DNA of 8,896 nucleotides, taken from positions 1-8,896 of the forward strand of contig JALRFL010000075.1 of assembly GCA_023259875.1 (NCBI GenBank). The letters run 5' to 3'. A model generated the notes under the pieces. That model had not been told where the DNA came from. It saw only the letters and a list, made by a program, of their open reading frames with translations, and did no database searches. Positions 1 through 4,438 of this stretch are shown one piece after another (position 1 is the first letter of the stretch; each line of letters begins with the position of its first letter). The DNA is from Alphaproteobacteria bacterium. GTDB taxonomy: Bacteria; Pseudomonadota; Alphaproteobacteria; Puniceispirillales; UBA1172. The position numbers and the translations under genes are program-made.

Positions 1-183
1 CGAAACAGGGATCAGCACGGCGTGATCAATATTGATCATCTGTTTGCCTTTGTGATCAAAATTGACGGTGATCTTTGACCCTATGGCGGATTGCACCTGA
101 CCATAACCCCAATCCTCATGGCCTTGCAGGCGGACAAAATCCCCCGGCTGAAGCAGGATATGGTGTGATCTTAGGCTCATCAT
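1..183 (-). CDS. DUF3553 domain protein (partial, C-terminal end cut by window edge)
   Basis: Sixty-one codons read from the ATG at 183 to the window edge without a stop. The protein has the pattern of the small DUF3553 family, common in alphaproteobacteria: LLQPGDFVRL near residues 10-19, then DWGYGQVQSAIG (24-35) and KITVNFDHKGK (37-47), ending in a VLIPV segment (57-60). Family members are usually about 55-65 residues, so only a few residues should be missing. No signal peptide or membrane segment is visible. The function of the family is not established; the fold resembles the small beta-barrel modules found at the ends of UvrD/PcrA-type helicases, but that is only an analogy. A second in-frame ATG at 195 is possible, but the GGGGG run at 189-193 lies five bases before the ATG at 183 and favours that start. 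The gene is co-directional with the response regulator upstream, separated by a hairpin. Confidence 0.8.
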   Translation of the reverse strand, partial: MMSLRSHHILLQPGDFVRLQGHEDWGYGQVQSAIGSKITVNFDHKGKQMINIDHAVLIPVS

Positions 184-213
184 AAAAACCCCCATAAGGA
201 AAACCCTATGGGG
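184..213 (-). terminator. Hairpin plus T-run after the response regulator gene
   Basis: Arms at 190-199 and 204-213 pair over ten positions with one A.C mismatch around an AAAA/TTTT loop. On the minus strand the stem is followed by G and five T residues (184-188), which is the form of an intrinsic terminator for the CtrA-like gene. The T-run directly abuts the ATG of the DUF3553 gene, and the G-run serving as its ribosome binding site sits in or beside the 3' arm. The element could therefore instead, or also, control translation of the downstream gene. Confidence 0.6.
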
Positions 214-254
214 ATCATATGGGGTCACCTGTCCCTTTGTCGAGAGGGAGGGGT

Positions 255-962
255 TCAGGTCATCAGAACAGGTTGATCACGTAAGGCATAGCCTTGCCCC
301 CAAATGGTATGGATATAATTGCGCTGATTGGCTTTTTCGGCCAGTTTCTTACGCAACTTGCAAACAAAAACATCAATGATCTTTGATTCGGGTTCATCCC
401 GCCCTTCATAAAGATGATTGATGATCTGATTCTTTGTGATGATGGTGCCTTTGCGCAAAGACAACAGCTCTAAAATCTGAACCTCTTTGCCTGTGAGGTC
501 AATTTTATCACCATTGACAGTGACCGAACGGGTGCTGAGATCAAGGGAAATTGGCCCTGTGACAATATTGGATTCCGTGTGCCCGTTGTAACGCCGAACA
601 ATGGCGGTCAGATTGGCGACCAATTCTTGCCGATCAAAGGGTTTGGTCAGATAGCCATCCGCCCCAGAGCGCAACGCCACCACCTTATCCGTTGTCGAGG
701 TGCGGCCAGAAACCACCAAAACAGGGGTCGTGATTTTGTTACTTCGCAAAGTTTTTGAAAGTTTAATGCCATCACCATCAGGCAGATTGATATCAAGAAT
801 GATGGCGTCATACGCGCTAATGCCATCATTGAAATGATCGCGCGCCGCGATATAGCCTTCTTCGGCGGTGCTACAAATATTGGAATGATGCCCTTCGTCT
901 GTCAAAGCAAGCGAAAGTGATTTTGCGATCATGGGATCATCTTCGATGATTAAAACATTCAT
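255..962 (-). CDS. CtrA-like OmpR-family response regulator
   Basis: A 235-residue two-domain regulator. The receiver domain (1-120) has acidic residues E7, D8 and D9, the phospho-acceptor D57 in ILDINLPD, S85 and K107 (LTKPF). The winged-helix domain (about 134-228) carries the CtrA signatures LTGKE (156-160), ILELLSLRKGT (163-173), a run at 190-205 with KIIDVFVCKLRKK, and WGQGYALRD (221-229). This identifies the family of the master cell-cycle regulator CtrA. It is divergent: the segment before the phospho-acceptor strand is six residues longer than in Caulobacter CtrA (D57 against D51), and the C-terminal tail differs. It may be the sole CtrA or a paralogue; this window cannot decide, so no symbol is given. 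The start at 962 is chosen because AAGGAG at 971-976 lies seven bases upstream; ATGs at 968 and 986 are too close to it or upstream of it. The gene is divergent from the dksA-like gene, and candidate operators lie upstream. Confidence 0.9.
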   Translation of the reverse strand: MNVLIIEDDPMIAKSLSLALTDEGHHSNICSTAEEGYIAARDHFNDGISAYDAIILDINLPDGDGIKLSKTLRSNKITTPVLVVSGRTSTTDKVVALRSGADGYLTKPFDRQELVANLTAIVRRYNGHTESNIVTGPISLDLSTRSVTVNGDKIDLTGKEVQILELLSLRKGTIITKNQIINHLYEGRDEPESKIIDVFVCKLRKKLAEKANQRNYIHTIWGQGYALRDQPVLMT

Positions 963-981
963 TTTCATACTCCTTGAATGT

Positions 982-1001
982 AACAAAAATTAACTTTTGT
1001 T
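982..1001. repeat. 7-bp inverted repeat in the leader of the CtrA-like gene
   Basis: AACAAAA (982-988) and TTTTGTT (995-1001) are perfect complements around ATTAAC. The repeat lies 20-39 bases before the start codon of the regulator at 962. It could be an operator or a leader hairpin; AT-rich composition makes a chance origin possible. Confidence 0.4.
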
Positions 1002-1026
1002 TTCCTTCAGTGAGGGGAGGAAATTC

Positions 1027-1054
1027 TTAAGGATGATTAATGGGTATTAATCAT
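1027..1054. promoter_or_regulatory. Candidate operator: three TTAA sites at 10-bp steps with a 9-bp inverted repeat
   Basis: TTAA occurs at 1027-1030, 1037-1040 and 1047-1050, each pair separated by six bases, so the motifs recur once per helical turn. Overlapping them is a perfect inverted repeat, ATGATTAAT (1033-1041), GGGT, ATTAATCAT (1046-1054). Canonical CtrA boxes are TTAA-N7-TTAA, so the spacing here is one base short. OmpR-family regulators do bind tandem half-sites at about one-turn spacing. The site lies 65-92 bases upstream of the CtrA-like start codon, suggesting autoregulation or control of the divergent pair. This is inference from sequence only. Confidence 0.5.
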
Positions 1055-1111
1055 TCTTTGAAAACTGCCTCACCTTTTGTTGCTATACCTATGCTTTGGA
1101 TCAATATTCCG

Positions 1112-1139
1112 ATTATCTAATTCATTAGCAAATCAACAA
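1112..1139 (-). promoter_or_regulatory. Weak sigma70-like promoter candidate for the CtrA-like gene
   Basis: On the minus strand TTGTTG (1134-1139) and GATAAT (1112-1117) are separated by 16 bases. The -10 matches the consensus well but the -35 only at its TTG. Transcription from it would place the inverted repeat at 1033-1054 in the leader. No better minus-strand promoter was found in this region, which may use an activator. Confidence 0.25.
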
Positions 1140-1217
1140 TTCGTGATATGCAGGAAATCTAATTTCTAAACCGGTGTTAATGATTGTAAAATTTATGTGA
1201 AATTGCCATTTAGGGTC

Positions 1218-1246
1218 TTGCCTTGGCAGGGCGAGATAAATATATT
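1218..1246 (+). promoter_or_regulatory. Sigma70-type promoter candidate for the dksA-like gene
   Basis: TTGCCT (1218-1223), a 17-base spacer, and TATATT (1241-1246). The -35 matches four of six and the -10 five of six consensus positions. The predicted start near 1253 would give a leader of roughly 130 bases containing the stem at 1331-1360. Confidence 0.5.
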
Positions 1247-1330
1247 GCCGCCGTAAAGTGAAAAATAAGACCCAAGTGTGACCCTAATATGTCGTTTCTG
1301 TTCCCTCAAAAGGGCGGCACATATTTAGGG

Positions 1331-1360
1331 GAAATATCAGAAATCCCTTTCTGGTATTTT
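1331..1360 (+). repeat. Long stem-loop in the dksA leader
   Basis: Positions 1331-1343 pair with 1348-1360 over thirteen positions, including two G.T wobbles, around a TCCC loop. It ends 26 bases before the dksA-like start codon and leaves the GAGG ribosome binding site (1377-1380) free. No T-run beyond the stem supports termination, so it is more likely a leader structure or operator. Confidence 0.5.
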
Positions 1361-1386
1361 CAGCAAGATTTAGATCGAGGTTGACC

Positions 1387-1848
1387 ATGGCAGGCAAGTC
1401 TAAGACAAAAGATGAAATCAAAGTGACGGACGGCGCTATTATTCTTCCGGAGAATTATAAACCTACCGAAAAGGAAGAGTTTATGAATCCCGTTCAGATT
1501 GAATATTTCCGCCAGAAGCTGATCAAATGGAAGCAGGATTTGCTTTCAGAGGCGTCAGAGACGCTGAATAATCTGTCCGAAGAAAATTTGCAAAAGCCGG
1601 ATATCACGGACCGCGCGCAAGTCGAAAGCGATACCTCAATCCGCTTGCGGACGCGTGACCGCGAACGCAAATTGCTGTCCAAGATTGAAGCCGCGCTTCG
1701 CCGTATTGATGATGGCACCTATGGGTATTGCGAAGAAACGGATGAACCCATTTCCCTTAAACGCCTTGAGGCTAGACCTATCGCCTCTCTTTCGCTTGAT
1801 GCCCAAGAACGGCATGAGCGTAACGAAAGAACCCATCGCGACGACTGA
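1387..1848 (+). CDS. dksA: DksA/TraR-family RNA polymerase-binding transcription factor (cysteine-poor type)
   Basis: A 153-residue DksA homologue. In the family, DksA enters the RNA polymerase secondary channel and, with ppGpp, retunes initiation at rRNA, amino-acid and stress promoters. The coiled coil spans about residues 36-105, and its tip carries the DxxDxA motif as D72-I-T-D75-R-A. The C-terminal module runs from YGYCEETDEPI (112-122) through LKRLEARPIASLSL (124-137) to the HRDD end. Of the four zinc-binding cysteines of E. coli DksA, only the first is kept (C115); the others are replaced by T118, S136 and A139. This is usual for alphaproteobacterial members, so the globular domain is likely zinc-independent. 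The ATG at 1387 is used because GAGG (1377-1380) lies six bases upstream; a TTG at 1381 is in frame but lies against that site. The gene is monocistronic, closed by the terminator at 1879-1919. The family assignment is firm; the gene symbol is by family. Confidence 0.92.
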   Translation: MAGKSKTKDEIKVTDGAIILPENYKPTEKEEFMNPVQIEYFRQKLIKWKQDLLSEASETLNNLSEENLQKPDITDRAQVESDTSIRLRTRDRERKLLSKIEAALRRIDDGTYGYCEETDEPISLKRLEARPIASLSLDAQERHERNERTHRDD

Positions 1849-1878
1849 TTTTTATGGCGGTTTCTTGATTTTCCTCCT

Positions 1879-1919
1879 AGGGCAGGCGCGGTTTTGCGTC
1901 TGCCTTTGTTTTTATTTTG
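1879..1919 (+). terminator. Intrinsic terminator after dksA
   Basis: GGCAGGCGC (1881-1889) pairs with GCGTCTGCC (1896-1904) with one G.T wobble around a GGTTTT loop; the stem extends through 1879-1880 with 1905-1906. A T-rich tract follows (1905-1918). It lies 30 bases after the dksA stop and separates it from the kinase gene. Confidence 0.88.
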
Positions 1920-1945
1920 CGATAAATCAAGATAATCGCGTTGCG

Positions 1946-1960
1946 TTAACGATTTATTAA
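1946..1960 (+). promoter_or_regulatory. CtrA-type box TTAA-N7-TTAA upstream of the kinase gene
   Basis: TTAACGATTTATTAAC at 1946-1961 has two TTAA half-sites with exactly seven bases between them, and the second reads TTAAC. This is the published consensus for CtrA in Caulobacter and relatives. It lies 111 bases before the kinase TTG. A GANTC methylation motif (GAATC, 1980-1984) lies nearby but could be chance. Binding by the CtrA-like protein encoded in this window is inference. Confidence 0.6.
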
Positions 1961-2071
1961 CTTTTTGTTGGTAATTTGAGAATCGGATGATGTGAGCAGT
2001 TCATAATCCTGTCAGCTTTTTAGCGTTATCATTTTTGGTTTTGCTGGCGTTAGAACAGATAGGACATATTT

Positions 2072-2836
2072 TTGAAAGCGAAAGATAACAATTATGGAAA
2101 CGAATCGGCGCATTTGCCCGCCGAAGAGTATTCCAAAATCCTTGAAACCGATAAGGATGCGCTGCTTCGTGGCTTGGCCCATGATGTGAACAACAATCTG
2201 ATGGCCATTTTGGCTGGTTGTGACCAATTAGAAAAGCCAAATACGAATCCCAAAGAAAAGCGCGAAGTGCTTGAGACGATTCGCAATCACATTACGCTGG
2301 CGTCACGGCTGGTCAATGATTTGACGCGTGACAGCACCAGCGAAGACAACCAAGTCATTATGACCCAATATGAGCTGGAAAATCTGCTTCGCGGCATCAT
2401 TCCCAGCCTGTCACTTGTTACCTCTAACACCGTGACGATTGAAATTGGCTCTATCATTACCGCCCCCGTTTTCATTAATCCGGTTCTGTTGCATCGCATC
2501 TTGTTGCAATTTGTCCGCAATTCCATGGAAACCGGATGTGGCAACATTATTATCTATATTTCTGTTCGTCAGCATGATGGCTGGTGTGAGCTGTCTATTT
2601 CCGATAATGGGCCCGGCATTAAGGGCATTGATTTGGGTAAGGTTTTTGACCCCGGCGTATCCACAAAGACCGATCACAATCGCCGTGGCTTTGGCTTATC
2701 ATCCGTGGCACACGCGGTTGATCGGTGGGGCGGCAAATATGGGGTTGAGAATTTGTCAGGGCAGGGATGCCGCTTCTGGATCACCTTTCCCTTGCTGGAA
2801 TTAAATGTTTCTGTCGACAAGCCTCTTGGCTCATAA
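2072..2836 (+). CDS. Soluble CckA-like histidine kinase core without sensor or receiver domain
   Basis: A 254-residue protein made almost only of a kinase core. The H-box is GLAHDVNNNLMAI (34-46) with phospho-acceptor H37, close to the AHDFNN type of CckA-like kinases. The ATPase domain follows: N-box FVRNSME with N150, G1 box SDNGPGI (177-183), F-box VFDPGVSTK (191-199), and G2 box GFGLSSV (206-212). No membrane segment, PAS domain or C-terminal receiver is present. ChpT phosphotransferases have similar length, but they lack a working ATP site, whereas all ATP-binding boxes are recognisable here. The start is a TTG with AGGA at 2061-2064 seven bases upstream; no in-frame ATG occurs before the H-box region. 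The gene lies directly before recA, where several alphaproteobacteria carry cckA, and has a CtrA box upstream. A possible partner is the CtrA-like regulator at 255-962, directly or through a phosphorelay; this is unproven. Confidence 0.88.
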   Translation: MKAKDNNYGNESAHLPAEEYSKILETDKDALLRGLAHDVNNNLMAILAGCDQLEKPNTNPKEKREVLETIRNHITLASRLVNDLTRDSTSEDNQVIMTQYELENLLRGIIPSLSLVTSNTVTIEIGSIITAPVFINPVLLHRILLQFVRNSMETGCGNIIIYISVRQHDGWCELSISDNGPGIKGIDLGKVFDPGVSTKTDHNRRGFGLSSVAHAVDRWGGKYGVENLSGQGCRFWITFPLLELNVSVDKPLGS

Positions 2837-2860
2837 CGCCTTGGCATGATCCGTTTGCTA

Positions 2861-2881
2861 AAAATAAGAACAAACCGTGAA
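2861..2881 (+). repeat. 21-bp direct repeat, copy 1, upstream of recA
   Basis: Identical over 21 bases to 2893-2913, offset by 32 bp (about three helical turns). It contains GAACAAACCGTGAA; extended by one base (2868-2882) this reads GAAC-N7-GAAA, one base from the alphaproteobacterial LexA consensus GAAC-N7-GAAC. Confidence 0.85.
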
Positions 2882-2889
2882 AATAACAC

Positions 2890-2919
2890 TTGAAAATAAG
2901 AACAAACCGTGAATATAAT
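2890..2919 (+). promoter_or_regulatory. recA promoter with embedded LexA-like box
   Basis: TTGAAA (2890-2895), 18 bases, then a perfect TATAAT (2914-2919). The predicted start near 2926 gives a leader of about 95 bases. The near-LexA box at 2900-2914 fills the spacer, consistent with SOS control of recA. Both box copies deviate at the last base of the second half-site, which may be a lineage-specific operator form. Confidence 0.72.
2893..2913 (+). repeat. 21-bp direct repeat, copy 2, inside the recA promoter
   Basis: Second exact copy. Its core GAAC-N7-GAAT (2900-2914) lies between the recA -35 and -10 and touches the first base of the -10, an expected place for a LexA repressor site. Confidence 0.85.
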
Positions 2920-3019
2920 ATCAAAATGTTCAAATATGGGGACAAAATAGAAACAGGGCTTAGGGCAGAAAAACCCATTGTCAGCCCGTCTTGATCATGC
3001 CACAACAGGGAGACGAGCA

Positions 3020-4144
3020 ATGTCAGCAACCGCAACATCAGAACAAAATGTGATAAAAATGACTCCTAGTAAAACCGAAAAATTAAAAGCCCTAGAGGCC
3101 GCAATTGGCCAGATCGAAAAGGCCTTTGGCAAGGGTTCTGTCATGAAATTGGGACAGAATGATACGGCGGTTGATGTCGATGCCATCTCTACCGGATCAC
3201 TGGGGCTTGATATTGCGCTGGGCATTGGCGGATTGCCGCGTGGCCGTATTGTTGAGATTTATGGCCCTGAATCCTCTGGGAAAACCACCTTAGCGCTTCA
3301 TGCCGTGGCAGAGGCACAGAAAGCTGGCGGTGTCTGCGCGTTTGTTGATGCGGAACACGCGCTTGATCCGTCTTATGCGCGAAAGCTTGGGGTCAATTTG
3401 GATGAATTGCTCATCTCACAGCCTGATAGTGGTGAACAAGCGCTGGAAATTACGGATACGCTGGTGCGATCTACATCGGTAGATGTTGTGGTGGTGGATT
3501 CGGTTGCCGCATTGGTACCGCGCGCTGAACTTGAAGGCGAAATGGGGGACACCCATGTTGGTCTGCAGGCGCGATTGATGTCACAAGCGTTGCGTAAACT
3601 GACTGCGACTATTGCCAAATCAAATTGTATGGTCATTTTCATTAACCAAATTCGCCTCAAAATCGGGGTTATGTTTGGCAACCCAGAAACGACCACGGGG
3701 GGAAATGCGCTCAAATTCTATGCTTCCGTCCGTCTTGATATTCGCCGCATCGGGTCCATCAAAGACAAGGATGAGGTGGTGGGCAACCAGACGCGTGTGA
3801 AAATCATCAAAAATAAGGTAGCGGCGCCGTTCCGTCAGGCTGAATTTGATATCATGTATGGTGAGGGTATTTCCAAGACAGGGGAATTGATTGATCTTGG
3901 TGTTGCTGCCAATCTGATTGAAAAGTCAGGATCTTGGTATTCTTATCAAGGGCAACGCATCGGACAAGGGCGCGAAAACGCCAAGAGCTTTATGATGGAA
4001 AACCCAAATATCGCAAATGAGGTTGAACACGCCTTGCGCCAAAATGCCGGATTGTTTGAAACCGTCTTGCTTGATGCCGTAAGCGAAGCGGCGGCCAACG
4101 CCGAAGATGATGCGCCGGATTATAGTGATGGTGGTGAAGACTAA
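3020..4144 (+). CDS. recA: RecA recombinase
   Basis: A 374-residue RecA, the ATP-dependent DNA strand-exchange protein that also triggers LexA self-cleavage in the SOS response. Visible motifs: Walker A GPESSGKT (82-89), the catalytic glutamate in FVDAEHALD (E112), Walker B VDVVVVD ending at D160, loop L1 around LEGEMGDTHVG (171-181), and FINQIR (207-212) leading into loop L2 with GNPETTTGGNALKF (220-233). The C-terminus is acidic (residues 354-374), as in most RecA proteins, where it tempers DNA binding. The start at 3020 is chosen because AGGGAG (3007-3012) lies seven bases upstream; a TTG at 2978 is in frame but would add fourteen residues of no family similarity. The N-terminal tail before the conserved core is somewhat long. 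The gene has its own promoter and is closed by a strong terminator. Confidence 0.98.
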   Translation: MSATATSEQNVIKMTPSKTEKLKALEAAIGQIEKAFGKGSVMKLGQNDTAVDVDAISTGSLGLDIALGIGGLPRGRIVEIYGPESSGKTTLALHAVAEAQKAGGVCAFVDAEHALDPSYARKLGVNLDELLISQPDSGEQALEITDTLVRSTSVDVVVVDSVAALVPRAELEGEMGDTHVGLQARLMSQALRKLTATIAKSNCMVIFINQIRLKIGVMFGNPETTTGGNALKFYASVRLDIRRIGSIKDKDEVVGNQTRVKIIKNKVAAPFRQAEFDIMYGEGISKTGELIDLGVAANLIEKSGSWYSYQGQRIGQGRENAKSFMMENPNIANEVEHALRQNAGLFETVLLDAVSEAAANAEDDAPDYSDGGED

Positions 4145-4218
4145 TCCTTTAATCCCCAATTCCCCCATTTCATAATCAATGGCATGGGATGTGATCGCCA
4201 ATCTTTGAGCCGCTAAAG

Positions 4219-4250
4219 AAAGAGGATATCATCAGTGATATCCTCTTTTT
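4219..4250. terminator. Strong terminator after recA
   Basis: A perfect 13-bp stem (4219-4231 with 4236-4248) around a TCAG loop, with T residues through 4250. The A-run at the other end of the stem means it could also work on the opposite strand. It separates recA from alaS. Confidence 0.9.
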
Positions 4251-4382
4251 CATAATATGCATGGATAGCCATAGCTGTCGGATGTGATCTGAGGCGTGGC
4301 GAAGACGGCTGACCGATCAAATATGCGGCAATGCCCATATACCCTTCCGGCAGAAATAATTGCCATAATCGGCAAGCAATTC

Positions 4383-4410
4383 TGGACAAAACTTGTGATC
4401 TTTCTTAAAT
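4383..4410 (+). promoter_or_regulatory. Candidate alaS promoter
   Basis: TGGACA (4383-4388, five of six matches), 16 bases, TTAAAT (4405-4410, four of six). It would give a leader of about 22 bases containing AGGGG (4424-4428). Since the recA terminator blocks read-through, alaS should need its own promoter in 4251-4438. The rest of that stretch holds small inverted repeats such as ATATG/CATAT with GGC/GCC (4321-4340) and TTGCC/GGCAA (4360-4375), with no clear assignment. Confidence 0.35.
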
Positions 4411-4438
4411 GTGGTGAAGATAACAGGGGTGATGTGCC

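Larger units (their letters stand above)
963..1386. other. Divergent intergenic region (424 bases) between the CtrA-like and DksA-like genes
   Basis: No credible coding frame is seen here. The regulator side (963-1140) holds the inverted repeats and TTAA cluster listed separately. The dksA side (1200-1386) holds a good promoter and a leader rich in complementary segments: TTAGGGTC (1210-1217) with GACCCTAA (1280-1287), TGCCGCC (1246-1252) with GGCGGCA (1313-1319), CCCT/AGGG (1303-1314), and a long stem at 1331-1360. The stretch around 1140-1200 shows nothing specific. Confidence 0.6.

Noticed and set aside
1091..1101. ATGCTTTGGAT shared with 8791-8801
   Set aside because: An 11-base match is expected several times by chance in a window of this size; the flanks differ.
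1655..1960. 101-codon plus-strand frame overlapping the end of dksA
   Set aside because: It is a frame-shifted reading of dksA that runs through the terminator; composition is unlike a real protein.
1980..1984. GANTC (CcrM) site near the kinase promoter
   Set aside because: A single five-base motif is expected by chance at this length; noted only as context for the CtrA box.
2072..2836. Reading the kinase as ChpT-type histidine phosphotransferase
   Set aside because: The length fits, but the N, G1, F and G2 boxes for ATP binding are all recognisable, which ChpT proteins lack.
2928..2942. A GTTC motif in the recA leader as a third LexA box
   Set aside because: The second half-site at the N7 distance reads GGGA, not GTTC.
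2978..3019. Upstream TTG start for recA
   Set aside because: It adds fourteen residues without family similarity, while the ATG at 3020 has AGGGAG at good spacing.
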